A DNA stretch of 64,000 nucleotides from Paenibacillus psychroresistens (lineage in GTDB: Bacteria > Bacillota > Bacilli > Paenibacillales > NBRC-103111): positions 1,086,501 through 1,150,500 of the forward strand of contig NZ_CP034235.1 in assembly GCF_009728935.1 (NCBI RefSeq), given 5' to 3'. The position numbers and the translations under genes were made by a program. This document shows positions 26,677 to 36,888 of the stretch, piece after piece. The first letter of the stretch is position 1. Each line of letters opens with the position of its first letter. The notes beneath the pieces were generated by a model that was not told the origin of the DNA, did no database searches, and saw only the letters and a list, made by a program, of their open reading frames with translations.

Positions 26677-27438
26677 ATGAATATTGATTTGACACACCAA
26701 ACCGCTCTTGTTACTGGAGCGACCGGCGAGCTAGGCAGAGTTATGGTCCGGACTTTGGCGCTTTGCGGCGCTAATGTGGTCATTCACTACTTGAATAATG
26801 AAAGGGTTGCCTTGGACTTACAGAAGGAAATTGTTGCAACTGGAAGAAAGGCGATGATTGTTCAAGCAGATGTGACGAATTTGGATTCTGTCATGGAAAT
26901 GAAGCGAAAGATATTCGAGAATTTCGATAGAGTGGATATTGTAGTTGCAAACGCAGTGATTCAGTATACATGGAGACACATTCTTGATCAGCCACCAGAG
27001 GATTACTTGGGCCAATTTGATTCCTGTGTCATGCAGAGTGTCTATTTGGCAAAAGCTTTTGTACCTGCGATGATCGAATGTTCACGTGGGAGAATGATTG
27101 GAATTAATACAGAATGCTCGATGCAGAGTTTCGAGACGTTTTCCGCGTATGCGGCAGGAAAGCGAGGGATGGACGGTATTTACCGGGTTCTTGCGAGAGA
27201 AATTGGAGTACATCAAATTACGGTTAATCAAATAGCTCCTGGCTGGACAATCAGCGATAAGGACCGTAAGAACAATACGGAGCTTCAAGAAGCTTATGAG
27301 AACGAAGTCCCGTTGAAACGGAGAGGGACAGATCAAGAAATTGCCAATGTTGTGGCATTTCTTGCTTCTGATCTAGCCAGTTTTATTACAGGTGCCTATG
27401 TACCTGTATGCGGCGGCAAAGTTATGCCAGCAATATAA
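26677..27438 (+). CDS. Short-chain dehydrogenase/reductase
   Basis: A 253-residue NAD(P)-dependent oxidoreductase. The nucleotide loop is TGATGELG, the catalytic Y-x-x-x-K is in YAAGKRG, and the PG motif is in QIAPGW. The usual NNAG is replaced by ANAV. AAAGGAG precedes the ATG. In this operon it may oxidise a sugar or reduce a keto sugar. Substrate unknown. Confidence 0.88.
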   Translation: MNIDLTHQTALVTGATGELGRVMVRTLALCGANVVIHYLNNERVALDLQKEIVATGRKAMIVQADVTNLDSVMEMKRKIFENFDRVDIVVANAVIQYTWRHILDQPPEDYLGQFDSCVMQSVYLAKAFVPAMIECSRGRMIGINTECSMQSFETFSAYAAGKRGMDGIYRVLAREIGVHQITVNQIAPGWTISDKDRKNNTELQEAYENEVPLKRRGTDQEIANVVAFLASDLASFITGAYVPVCGGKVMPAI

Positions 27439-27480
27439 AGTTTCCGGATTTTTTAATTATCCGAGAAAGGAGGTATTCGA

Positions 27481-29973
27481 ATGAAGCGGATCCATCTAAT
27501 TTGCAATGCGCATCTCGATCCAATGTGGTTATGGGAGTGGGAAGAGGGGGCTGCGGAAGCCATTTCCACTTTCCGGGTTGCCGCCGATTTTTGCGAGGAA
27601 TATGAAGGCTTCGTGTTCAACCACAATGAAGTAATCCTTTACAAATGGGTGGAGGAATATGAGCCAGCTTTATTTGTCCGTATTCAAAAGCTTGTAGCTC
27701 AGGGAAAGTGGAATATTATGGGCGGATGGTACCTGCAGCCTGATTGCAATATGCCAAGCGGCGAATCGTTTGTTCGGCAAATGCTGTTCGGCCGCCATTA
27801 TTTTCAAGAGAAATTCGGTGTAATTCCGACCACAGCCATTAACTTCGATCCATTTGGACATACACGTGGACTTGTACAACTGATGACGAAGGCTGGATAT
27901 GATTCCTATGTGTTTTGCCGTCCGCCTCAAAGCGATTGCCCGCTTCCTGCTGATGAATTTATATGGTGCGGTTATGATGGATCAGAGATGGTCGGTCACC
28001 GCGCATTTGACTACTATGCTTCGGAACGTGGAAAAGCACACGAAAAGGTCAAGAAATTTATCGAAAACTATCCTTCGAGGGAAGAAGGAATGGTGCTTTG
28101 GGGAATAGGAAATCATGGCGGAGGTCCATCACGTGAGGATCTTGCCAATCTGACAAAGATGATGGAAGCAGCTCAAGAAGCTGAAATTGTTCATTCAACA
28201 CCGGAAGCTTATTTTCGCGGGATGGCTAAGACAAATTCGCCACTGCCGCGGTATGAGAAGGACTTAAACGCATGGGCGCCAGGCTGTTACACCTCGCAAA
28301 TCCGAATTAAGCAAAAGCATCGTTTATTGGAAAATGAACTGTATATGACGGAGAAAATGCTCTCAAGTGCAGCCATTCAAGGGAAGCTCTCATATCCGCG
28401 TGACCAGCTTCACGATGCAACCTGTGATTTGTTGACAGCTGAGTTTCATGATATTTTGCCAGGGTCATCGATACAGCCGGTCGAAGAATCCTCTTTGCGT
28501 TTGATGGATCATGGTCTGGAGCTATTATCCCGATTGAAGGCGAGAGCCTTCTTCGCATTAGCCGACGGTCAGCCGAAGGCGAAAGAAGGACAAATTCCGA
28601 TAATGGTCTATAACCCTCATCCTCATATTATTAAAGGTACAATCGAATGTGAATTTAATCTGGCGGATATGAATTGGGATATGGATAAATATACATGGCC
28701 GTTAGTTTATTGCGGAGATCAGAGAATCCCAAGTCAAGTGGAGAAGGAATTAGGCAATCTGACGTTGGACTGGCGTAAACGTGTTATCTTCCATGCCGAT
28801 CTCCAACCAGGACAGATGAATCGGTTCGATTGCAAGCTGGAGATGCTCACGGGCAGGAAGAAGAATGAGCTTCATGCCAATAATAGGAAGATTCATTTCG
28901 AAACAACAGAGCTTGAAGCGGTGATTAATTGCGAAACAGGACTATTGGATACCTATAAAATTCATGGAAAAGAGATGTTGGAGCCTCATGCTTTCCAACC
29001 AATCGTCATGGTCGATAATAACGATCCATGGGGCAGCAGGGTACAGGAGTTCCGCGAGATCAACGGCAAGTTCCGGTTGATGAGCCGTGAAGAAGGTATG
29101 CAATTTTCTGGATTGTCGGAAAACCTTCTCGAGTCGGTTCGCATTGTAGAGGATGGCGAGGTTCGAGCTGTGGTAGAGGCACTCTTCAGCTATGGCAATT
29201 CGTTTATTGTACTCATGTATAAACTGCCGAAACATGGAACGGAGATGGAAGTGCAGGTACGGGTGCAATGGAACGAAAAAAGCAAGATGCTAAAGCTTTC
29301 CATTCCAACACTATACAAGGATGCCAGCTTTATCGGTCAGGTCGCTTGTGGTGTGGCTAAATTGCCGGATACAGGCAAAGAAGCAGTTGCCCAGAAGTGG
29401 GTCGCCGTAATTTCCGAGTCAAACAATCAAGCCGTAACTTGTATTAACGACGGCACATACGGATGCGACTATAAAGATGGTGAAATTCGCCTATCACTGC
29501 TGCGCTCGTCAGCTTACTCGGCCCTAGAGTTAGGTATAGAACGTCCGCTAATCGTGCAAGACAGGTTTTTGACGAGGATTGATCAAGGAGAACGTATTTA
29601 TCATTTTTGGTTAAACGGCGGTCCTCTGGCAGAACGAATGGAGCAAATCGACCGCGAGGCTTTGTTCCACAATGAACGGCCATTTGCATTGTCTTTTTTT
29701 CCGTCTGGGGAAGGGGAATTGCCATTGCCACTGATGCAGTTAAGCGATAGTGCTGTTCAGCTTATGTCATTCAAACAGGCGGAGCGTTCCGATGATTACA
29801 TCATTCGTTTGTTCGAGTCCACAGGGCTGGTGCGCGAATTTAAGTTATCGATTCCAGTACTCGGAATAGTCCAGAAACTAGCAATAGGAGAGTTTGAAGT
29901 AAAAACCCTTCGTTTGAATCTTAAGACTAAGACACTTATGGAGACAACATTAATGGAAATGGAGACACACTGA
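27481..29973 (+). CDS. Alpha-mannosidase-type glycoside hydrolase, family 38
   Basis: An 830-residue cytoplasmic enzyme. The zinc motif NAHLDPMWLWEWEEG opens the protein. The nucleophile Asp is in INFDPFGHTRG. The GH38 middle (three-helix bundle, about 270-370) and large C-terminal beta domains follow. The family removes alpha-mannose; a related specificity is possible. AAAGGAGG precedes the ATG. The next gene starts immediately after its stop, so the two are translationally coupled. Confidence 0.88.
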   Translation: MKRIHLICNAHLDPMWLWEWEEGAAEAISTFRVAADFCEEYEGFVFNHNEVILYKWVEEYEPALFVRIQKLVAQGKWNIMGGWYLQPDCNMPSGESFVRQMLFGRHYFQEKFGVIPTTAINFDPFGHTRGLVQLMTKAGYDSYVFCRPPQSDCPLPADEFIWCGYDGSEMVGHRAFDYYASERGKAHEKVKKFIENYPSREEGMVLWGIGNHGGGPSREDLANLTKMMEAAQEAEIVHSTPEAYFRGMAKTNSPLPRYEKDLNAWAPGCYTSQIRIKQKHRLLENELYMTEKMLSSAAIQGKLSYPRDQLHDATCDLLTAEFHDILPGSSIQPVEESSLRLMDHGLELLSRLKARAFFALADGQPKAKEGQIPIMVYNPHPHIIKGTIECEFNLADMNWDMDKYTWPLVYCGDQRIPSQVEKELGNLTLDWRKRVIFHADLQPGQMNRFDCKLEMLTGRKKNELHANNRKIHFETTELEAVINCETGLLDTYKIHGKEMLEPHAFQPIVMVDNNDPWGSRVQEFREINGKFRLMSREEGMQFSGLSENLLESVRIVEDGEVRAVVEALFSYGNSFIVLMYKLPKHGTEMEVQVRVQWNEKSKMLKLSIPTLYKDASFIGQVACGVAKLPDTGKEAVAQKWVAVISESNNQAVTCINDGTYGCDYKDGEIRLSLLRSSAYSALELGIERPLIVQDRFLTRIDQGERIYHFWLNGGPLAERMEQIDREALFHNERPFALSFFPSGEGELPLPLMQLSDSAVQLMSFKQAERSDDYIIRLFESTGLVREFKLSIPVLGIVQKLAIGEFEVKTLRLNLKTKTLMETTLMEMETH

Positions 29974-31047
29974 ATGGTTAGAGCCTTTCATCTTGTTAAA
30001 CCGCTGCCATATCAGGTTGTTCAGAGGTATGGTTTCCAGCCTTATCTTGCTAATGCCAACCATCCTGGAGGCCCCTGTTTAGGATTCGGAATTGTAAGAA
30101 TTGAAGGCAAGATTGGCAAGGATACCAAAGGGAAATTTGAATTCAGGGCACAGTTAATAAATGAAGCCTTTCGTGCGGCCGATTGGCATGAAATGGAGGT
30201 TCTCAGAGAAGGAGATACTTTCTATGGAGAGGCTGAAGTTCCGGCCGGGGGATGGTACCGCCTGGAAGTTCGTCTTATTGACGATGAATCACTCCTTCTT
30301 TCAGAAGCGTCGGTTGAACCGTTTGGAATCGGGGAAGTTTTTATTATTGCAGGTCAATCCTATGCGGAAAATGCCAATGAAACTGCCATGGCCATCGAGG
30401 ATTCTTTTGGTAGAATTTCCGTTTATGATCCCAACCTTACCATGTGGAGGATAGCAAATGATCCCCAGCCCAGTATCATTATTCGCCCCAAAAAAAGCGA
30501 ATGGCATAATGGGAGCATTTGGCCGACAGCCATGAATCGGCTGCTTCCTTTTATTAAGGTTCCGATTGGGCTGATTAATGTTGCTGCAGGCGGGACGGCG
30601 TCTAGACAATGGGTTCCGGGTGAAAGCTTATTCACTAACCTGTATAATGCGGGAGTTTGGGCGGGAGATTTCAGATATGTGTTCTGGCAGCAGGGAGAAT
30701 CCGATGTTTATGAGGATACGGATGAGGAAGTCTATAAGCGGAGAATTATTGCCATGAAACAGGAATTGGAGCAAAAATGGGGGTTTTCCCGACATTGGCT
30801 GCTCGCCAAATCGACTTATCATCCTTCTACTTACAGTAAACCCAAACGCGAAGCGCTCATCCGAAAGGCAATAAATGATCTGTGGATGCTGGATGGCTTT
30901 TTACCCGGGCCGGACACCGATATTTTGGGGGGAGATTTGTACCGTGCCCCCGCAAACAAAGGCGGTCATCTTGCACATTCGGGACAAGAAGCAGCAGGCT
31001 TGCTTTGGTTCTCTGCTATCTGGAATCAACTGAATAAATTAACCTAA
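29974..31047 (+). CDS. SASA/SGNH-type carbohydrate esterase (sialate O-acetylesterase-like)
   Basis: A 357-residue protein. Block I GQSYAENAN carries the nucleophile Ser (family usual GQSNA); block WQQGESDVYE is the SASA signature; and a His (GGHLAHSG) lies near the end. An N-terminal beta domain of about 110 residues precedes it. It probably removes acetyl groups from the imported glycan before the glycosidases act. It begins on the base after the GH38 stop codon, with GGAGA inside that gene. No signal peptide, so cytoplasmic. Confidence 0.78.
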   Translation: MVRAFHLVKPLPYQVVQRYGFQPYLANANHPGGPCLGFGIVRIEGKIGKDTKGKFEFRAQLINEAFRAADWHEMEVLREGDTFYGEAEVPAGGWYRLEVRLIDDESLLLSEASVEPFGIGEVFIIAGQSYAENANETAMAIEDSFGRISVYDPNLTMWRIANDPQPSIIIRPKKSEWHNGSIWPTAMNRLLPFIKVPIGLINVAAGGTASRQWVPGESLFTNLYNAGVWAGDFRYVFWQQGESDVYEDTDEEVYKRRIIAMKQELEQKWGFSRHWLLAKSTYHPSTYSKPKREALIRKAINDLWMLDGFLPGPDTDILGGDLYRAPANKGGHLAHSGQEAAGLLWFSAIWNQLNKLT

Positions 31048-31071
31048 ACCACAAAACTGGAGGGAAAAATA

Positions 31072-32112
31072 ATGAAACCAAAATTTGGCATTATTGGCTG
31101 CGGTGATATTTCACGCTTTCATTTTAACGGCTTGAAAAAGGCAGGTGCGGATATTGTTTATATTGCAGATATTAACGAAGCAGCCGCTAAAAAATATGTA
31201 GATGAGCTCGGAGCAAGATTTTCCAAGGATTACAAGGATTTGCTTGCCGATCCGGAGGTTACTGTAGTTAGCGTGCTTACAAGCGCGAAATATCATAAAG
31301 AAATATGTATCGCCGCTTTGCAGGCGGGAAAGGACGTCATTTGCGAGAAGACCATGAGCAACAATGCCGAAGAAGCTTTCGAGATTGCGAAAGCCGCAGA
31401 GGAATCAGGACAGCTCTTTTTCATGTCATACATGAAACGGTTTTTTCCTGCTGTGAAGAAGGCAAAGGAATTGCTGCCCAAGCTGGGGCGGATATTCAGT
31501 GCACAAGTCCGTGCTTATCAAGCCTGGGGCAACTTATATGAATTAGAGCATGGACTCGGCCAGCAATGGATATTGGATGGCTACGGCGGGGCGATTGTTA
31601 AATGCGCCGGCAGCCATATGATCGATATGACGCTCAACCTGCTTGGCAGACCTGAACGGTTGTATGCGCATGTTGATTATATTCCGAATTCGCAGGTTGA
31701 CCGCAAAGCCGCCGCATTATTTGAATATGGCAATGGGCTTGTGGTTAATTATGAGACTGCAGCGCATGCACTGAAAAAAATCGGTTATGAGCGAAATTCC
31801 TGGGATGAATATATTGAAATTAATGGAGTTGGCGGACGTCTGAGAATAAGCACTGTCATGTGGGATCATTCTGAGAAGAATGCAGCACTGCTTGTGTTCT
31901 ACGATAATGAGACAGATACCTCAACCGAATACCGATTCAATGCGGAAATTCCGTTTGATGCAGAGATGCAATATTTCTATGAATGCTTATGCAATAGGGT
32001 GCAGGGAGCACCAAATGTTGTTGATGGCTTTAACACAGATATTATGATTTCAGCTATCATGGAATCCGGCTTTACTAGAATGCCGGTAGTTTTGGATTGG
32101 CAAGGGTTATAA
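31072..32112 (+). CDS. Gfo/Idh/MocA-family oxidoreductase
   Basis: A 346-residue NAD(P)-dependent sugar oxidoreductase. The Rossmann motif is GIIGCGDISRFHF and the conserved E-K-T is in DVICEKTMSNN. The C-terminal alpha/beta domain has GGAIVKCAGSHMIDM, the usual G-x-x-x-D/H active-site block. It oxidises or epimerises a sugar or inositol-type substrate; identity unknown. It lies directly upstream of the second beta-propeller gene. Confidence 0.88.
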   Translation: MKPKFGIIGCGDISRFHFNGLKKAGADIVYIADINEAAAKKYVDELGARFSKDYKDLLADPEVTVVSVLTSAKYHKEICIAALQAGKDVICEKTMSNNAEEAFEIAKAAEESGQLFFMSYMKRFFPAVKKAKELLPKLGRIFSAQVRAYQAWGNLYELEHGLGQQWILDGYGGAIVKCAGSHMIDMTLNLLGRPERLYAHVDYIPNSQVDRKAAALFEYGNGLVVNYETAAHALKKIGYERNSWDEYIEINGVGGRLRISTVMWDHSEKNAALLVFYDNETDTSTEYRFNAEIPFDAEMQYFYECLCNRVQGAPNVVDGFNTDIMISAIMESGFTRMPVVLDWQGL

Positions 32113-32140
32113 TTCATAGTTCTGGAAGGGGGAAATAAAG

Positions 32141-33775
32141 ATGTATGAAAAATCAGCCGAGCATTACTCCTGGTGGCAAAAACAACCCATTGATGTGAGG
32201 GATTGGCCAATACTCATTGATGAAAAAAGCCAGCTTTTTGTAGATGACTATATGATTGCTGAAAAAAAGAATGTCGAAAAGCAATTTCACCAGCCTGTAA
32301 CGTTTGAAACTCCGGTTCTCTTACCCGAGCATCCGTGGGAGGGAGTAACCTGTCTAGCCCACGGGACAGTAATCAAGGAAGCTTCAGGAAGGCTGAGGAT
32401 GTATTATACTGGCTTTCTACTTGAAGCACCAATTGATATGAAGCGAACACAAGTAGCCTATAATACCGTGTGCATGGCATGTTCTGAGGACGGCATCCAT
32501 TGGGAAAAGCCTGAATTAGGGTTACATCCTTATGGGGACAGAAACGATACAAACCTGTTCCTCCCCTTTCAGCCGGAAGGTATAATATACGAACAATTTA
32601 GTATTCTTTACGATGAAAAGGAAAAGGATCCCGGACGCCGCTGGAAAATGGGGATGTTTGAGTTAGGCAAAGGTATTTTTAATTATGATCCTGAGAATCC
32701 AACTGACGTAAGAATGTCAGCCGGACCTTATGAAGGTACAGGGTTTTATGCTTATTATTCCTCTGACGGGCTTCATTGGAATAAAGCTCCGGAGCCTATC
32801 ATGACAAGCGGCTGGAGCCTTAATCCGGAGAATTGGCCGTTGCCCGGTGTCTCTGAGAATGAGTCCATCATGTATGATTCGGTTAGAAACAAGTTTATTG
32901 CTTTTGTGCGGATATGGGATTGCAGACCCGGCATGCCGAATATGATACGGGCTAGAGCTATCTGTGAAAGTGATGATTTTATACATTGGACGACTCCGCG
33001 TGTGTTGTTTCTTCCCCTAGAGGATGACGAGCCGGGCTTGCAATTTTACAGCAGCACAGGCTTTAACTACGAAAGTATGTATCTGGGGCTATTGCGCTGC
33101 TGGCGGTCTGGTACAACCAAACAATTATACTTTCAGCTTGTTTCAAGCCGGGATGGCCAGCATTGGGAGCGAGCCGCCCATCGTCAGCCATTTATTGATA
33201 ATGCTCCATTGGGAACCATAGGCGGCGGATATCACAGTGATTTCTCTAATCCGCCTATTCGTATGGGAGGCGAGCTGTGGTTTTATTATGGCAGCAGCCA
33301 ATTTGGCAAGAATGTACGCCCCAATATTGGCGGAATATGTCTAGCCAAGCTTAGATTGGACGGCTTCGCATCCATTGAAGGCGGATATGCTACGGGCAGC
33401 CTGATAACCAGGCCGCTTGATTTTTGCGGAAAGCAGCTTACGATAAATGGCTTGCCGCGAAAAGCTGGAAAATTTGGAGTGGCAGGCTCTGTTGAACATG
33501 GAATGTTTGTGAATACCGGGATTGTCGAAGGGAAAGCCGGGAATATTGCTGTTGAGATTCTGGATCGCCATTATAACCCAATTGAAGGGTATGGGCTGGA
33601 GGATTGCATTCCTGTAACCGAGGATGCTGTTGCTTCCCCGGTCAGGTGGAAGAATCATGGGGATTTATCGGCTTTGGAGGGCACAACGATCAGGCTTAAA
33701 TTCTATATTACCCATGCAGGGCTTTATTCGTTTGCAATTGGAAAGGGGGGAGTCAAATTCGGCCTGTTCAATTAA
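32141..33775 (+). CDS. Beta-propeller glycosidase-like protein, paralogue 2
   Basis: A 544-residue paralogue of the 22414 protein, with near-identical N-terminus (HYSWWQKQPIDV), the same blade motifs and a nearly identical C-terminal third. They differ most around residues 90-110 and 165-260, so they may have different substrates. The ribosome binding site GAAGGGGG is good. The C-terminus ends KGGVKFGLFN, where paralogue 1 ends KGGSTQ, because the stop has shifted; the GH78 gene starts inside this extension. Activity unproven. Confidence 0.7.
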   Translation: MYEKSAEHYSWWQKQPIDVRDWPILIDEKSQLFVDDYMIAEKKNVEKQFHQPVTFETPVLLPEHPWEGVTCLAHGTVIKEASGRLRMYYTGFLLEAPIDMKRTQVAYNTVCMACSEDGIHWEKPELGLHPYGDRNDTNLFLPFQPEGIIYEQFSILYDEKEKDPGRRWKMGMFELGKGIFNYDPENPTDVRMSAGPYEGTGFYAYYSSDGLHWNKAPEPIMTSGWSLNPENWPLPGVSENESIMYDSVRNKFIAFVRIWDCRPGMPNMIRARAICESDDFIHWTTPRVLFLPLEDDEPGLQFYSSTGFNYESMYLGLLRCWRSGTTKQLYFQLVSSRDGQHWERAAHRQPFIDNAPLGTIGGGYHSDFSNPPIRMGGELWFYYGSSQFGKNVRPNIGGICLAKLRLDGFASIEGGYATGSLITRPLDFCGKQLTINGLPRKAGKFGVAGSVEHGMFVNTGIVEGKAGNIAVEILDRHYNPIEGYGLEDCIPVTEDAVASPVRWKNHGDLSALEGTTIRLKFYITHAGLYSFAIGKGGVKFGLFN

Positions 33776-36700
33776 AATGCGAGAATAGAGTCAACCCTAT
33801 TGGACTTGACGTTTTGCAGCCGAGATTTAGCTGGAGGTTGGATGCTGGCTCAAGAAACCAGCAGCAGACTGCTTATCGAATTCTGATATCCAAAAGCCTG
33901 GATAAGCTGAGCGGTCATAAGGGAGATATTTGGGACAGCGGGAAAATAGGATCGGATGCAAGTCACTTGATCAAATTTACAGGGAAGCCCCTTGAAGCTT
34001 GTCAAATATATTGGTGGAAAGTACAGATATGGCATGAGGATCATGTATCCGATTGGTCGGTGCCCGTTAGCTGGGAGACAGGAATTTTCGGTGAAGCGAG
34101 TTGGAGGGGCAATTGGATTGCCGCGCCTGACAGCATGCTGCAGGGGATTCAGGCATTTGAGGATGGCAGCATTCCATTAGGGAAATGGGTATGGCCGGAT
34201 CTGCATAGCCGGGTTTATCTGCGAAAAAGCTTTAAAACCCGCTCTGATATGGAGATTAAACAAGCCGTTATTCAAGTTCAATGTGATAATGAATTTGAAT
34301 TTTTCCTAAATGGCAGCTTGATCCCCATTAATGCTGCTCAAGGATGGATTCAAGCTGGAGCTGTGGATATTTCAGGCCTTGTCGCTGCCGGACACAATGA
34401 CATTGCCATTAAAGCTTACCAAACAGCCGATCCTGCACGCTTTTCTGCGGCTTTAAGATTCGGTTTGAAGGTGATTTATCCTAATGGTGATGAACAGCAT
34501 ATTTTGTCAGACGAAGGCTGTAAAGTTGGATTGCTCACAGAGTTCTATCGGGAAACAGAGCCGGATAATTGGCAAACAGCTGATATCGCGGATGACAGGA
34601 GCTGGGATCCAGGTTTTATCGTCAATCCGCGTCTGATCTGTCAGGATATCCATCCTCGCCTGACTAAACACTCGCTTTATATGCGCAAGGATTTTCAGCT
34701 AGAGGGGCAAATTGCCTCTGCAAGAGCTTATGTTACGGCGCGCGGATTGTATGAGTTTCATCTGAATGGCCAGAAGCTGGGCAAGGGGCTGCTTTATCCG
34801 GGGATTTCCGAGAAGTATCAGTATTATCAAGTATTTGATATCAAGGATTGGCTGCAGAAGGGATCGAATACCGCAGCCTTTATTTCGGGCAATGGCTGGT
34901 ACAACAGATCCGTAATGGCCAATGTAACAGCGTTAAAGAACGAAATAAATGCGCAAATAGTGGTCACGTTGACCGACGGACGAAGCTTTTGTATCGTCAC
35001 GGACTCTACATGGAAGGTACATGAATCTCCTATAATCGATAACGACCTGCATTTTGGTGAACGGTATGATGCCCGTCTGGAGCTCCGGGGCTGGAATCAG
35101 GCTGATTTTGATGCTTCATTATGGAATAATGCCATTCATTCTGCGAGCTCCGGAGCTGAGCTGAAGCTGAAATCCCAGCCCTTCGAGGATGTGGAAATTG
35201 AAATGGAGCTAAAGGCGGTCCAAATCGATCAACCAGCTCAAGGCGTGCATGTCTTCGACTTTGGCCAAAATGCCTCTGGCCGCTGCAGACTGCATTTAAA
35301 AGCCGCGCAACCGGGAGAAATCATCCTTATTAAATATGGCGAAATGCTTAACGAAGAAGGTTTTGTAGTTGATGGTCCGTATAACGATGTTTATTACCCA
35401 AGTGATGACGAAATTCATGGGAAATCACCCTATATGAAAAAAAATAGCGATTGTTATATTAGTCGGGGGGATGATGTGGAGGATTGGGAGCCGCGTTTTA
35501 CCTATACCGGGTTTCGGTATGTCCAGATTTCCGGTTACAGCGGCATTATCGATAGTGCAACAGTAATCCACCGCGTATTTAATACCAATGCAGCTGTAAA
35601 CGGCCGCTTCGAATGCGGAAATGAGCTGTTGAACAACATATGGAAAGCGGCAGCATGGACTTTTCGCAGCAACCTCCATTATGGCCCTACCGACTGCCCC
35701 ACACGGGAGAAATCTTTCTGGAATGGCGATATCGCAGCCTTTATTCCAACTGCATGTTGGTATTCTGATGTATATTCTTTGATGTCAGAGTGGACCGAAG
35801 GGGGGCGGAAGCTGAATTACGATCCGGTAGCCTGGGAGGATGAGATCCTGGTTCTGCCATGGACCTTATATAATTATTACAAGGATATGAAAGTGCTGGA
35901 AGATAATTATGAGAAAATGACACTTTTAATGGATAGTAGAATTGGAAAAATGGAGCGAGGGCTTTATTTTGGTGATGATGTGAATTATTGCGGCGACCAT
36001 TGCTCCGTTGAACAGGTGCCTAAAGCATTTTTTAACAGTGCTTATTCCATTCATTCCCTGGATTTAATTGCGCAAATTGCCGCTGTTCTCGGGCAGGAAG
36101 AGGATGAAAGGAAGTACAGATTTACGCATAACCAAATGGTCGAGGCGTTTAACCGTGAATTTATGGGCAATTCGTATTACGAAAAAAGCATGGGTGCATT
36201 GCTTATGCCATTGGTTTATGGGCTGTTAAATGAAGAAAAGAAGCGCACAGTGCTTAAGAACCTCGAAAAAGAATTGGTACGCCACAGCTTTCATCCGACA
36301 ACCGGATTTGTTTGCACCCCTTTCCTGCTGCCGGTTCTTACGGAAGGAGGGTTTCTGGAAACAGCCTGGAAGACAGCTGTTCAGACGACTTATCCCTCTT
36401 GGGGATACATGCTAAGTACAGGGGCGACCACTTTAACGGAGTCATGGAAAGGACATGAGATTGCGACTAACCTGGCACCTAGTATGAATCACTATGCTTT
36501 TGGCAGTATAGGCCAGTGGTTTTTCGAATGCCTTGCTGGAATAAAGCTGAATAAGGGAAATCCTGGATTCAAGCATTTCATGATGAAACCTTATTTGCCT
36601 GCCGAGCTTGAATGGGTGAAATGCACTTATGAATCGATCTATGGCGAAATTGAAAGCAGCTGGAGAAAGTTTGATAACATAGTGGAATGGACGGTAGTTA

Positions 36701-36888
36701 TTCCTTGGAATACAAGAGCTGATATTTATTTGCCTTGCAATAATACTCTGGAGATCCTGGAATCAGGAAAGCCATTGTTAGAAGCAGCTGGAATTGAATA
36801 CGTCGGTATCCGGGAAGATAGGTGTTTGCTAAGAATTGGGTCAGGAAGGTATGTATTTGTTATGGGGGTTGAGAATGGGCATGTGTAA
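33757..36888 (+). CDS. Alpha-L-rhamnosidase, family 78
   Basis: An enzyme of about 1044 residues that removes terminal alpha-L-rhamnose. It has the N-terminal FN3-like domain (NPIGLDVLQPRFSWRLDAGS), carbohydrate-binding domains, and an (alpha/alpha)6 barrel with the catalytic block DCPTREKSFWNGD and the late TTLTESWKGHE. The first conventional start is TTG 33814, without a ribosome binding site and inside the conserved N-terminal motif. The frame is open upstream with family-like sequence (RPVQLKCENRVNPIG). AAAGGGGGG at 33742-33750 lies 6 bases before ATT 33757, so I suggest initiation there. It overlaps the preceding gene. Confidence 0.85.
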   Translation: MRPVQLKCENRVNPIGLDVLQPRFSWRLDAGSRNQQQTAYRILISKSLDKLSGHKGDIWDSGKIGSDASHLIKFTGKPLEACQIYWWKVQIWHEDHVSDWSVPVSWETGIFGEASWRGNWIAAPDSMLQGIQAFEDGSIPLGKWVWPDLHSRVYLRKSFKTRSDMEIKQAVIQVQCDNEFEFFLNGSLIPINAAQGWIQAGAVDISGLVAAGHNDIAIKAYQTADPARFSAALRFGLKVIYPNGDEQHILSDEGCKVGLLTEFYRETEPDNWQTADIADDRSWDPGFIVNPRLICQDIHPRLTKHSLYMRKDFQLEGQIASARAYVTARGLYEFHLNGQKLGKGLLYPGISEKYQYYQVFDIKDWLQKGSNTAAFISGNGWYNRSVMANVTALKNEINAQIVVTLTDGRSFCIVTDSTWKVHESPIIDNDLHFGERYDARLELRGWNQADFDASLWNNAIHSASSGAELKLKSQPFEDVEIEMELKAVQIDQPAQGVHVFDFGQNASGRCRLHLKAAQPGEIILIKYGEMLNEEGFVVDGPYNDVYYPSDDEIHGKSPYMKKNSDCYISRGDDVEDWEPRFTYTGFRYVQISGYSGIIDSATVIHRVFNTNAAVNGRFECGNELLNNIWKAAAWTFRSNLHYGPTDCPTREKSFWNGDIAAFIPTACWYSDVYSLMSEWTEGGRKLNYDPVAWEDEILVLPWTLYNYYKDMKVLEDNYEKMTLLMDSRIGKMERGLYFGDDVNYCGDHCSVEQVPKAFFNSAYSIHSLDLIAQIAAVLGQEEDERKYRFTHNQMVEAFNREFMGNSYYEKSMGALLMPLVYGLLNEEKKRTVLKNLEKELVRHSFHPTTGFVCTPFLLPVLTEGGFLETAWKTAVQTTYPSWGYMLSTGATTLTESWKGHEIATNLAPSMNHYAFGSIGQWFFECLAGIKLNKGNPGFKHFMMKPYLPAELEWVKCTYESIYGEIESSWRKFDNIVEWTVVIPWNTRADIYLPCNNTLEILESGKPLLEAAGIEYVGIREDRCLLRIGSGRYVFVMGVENGHV

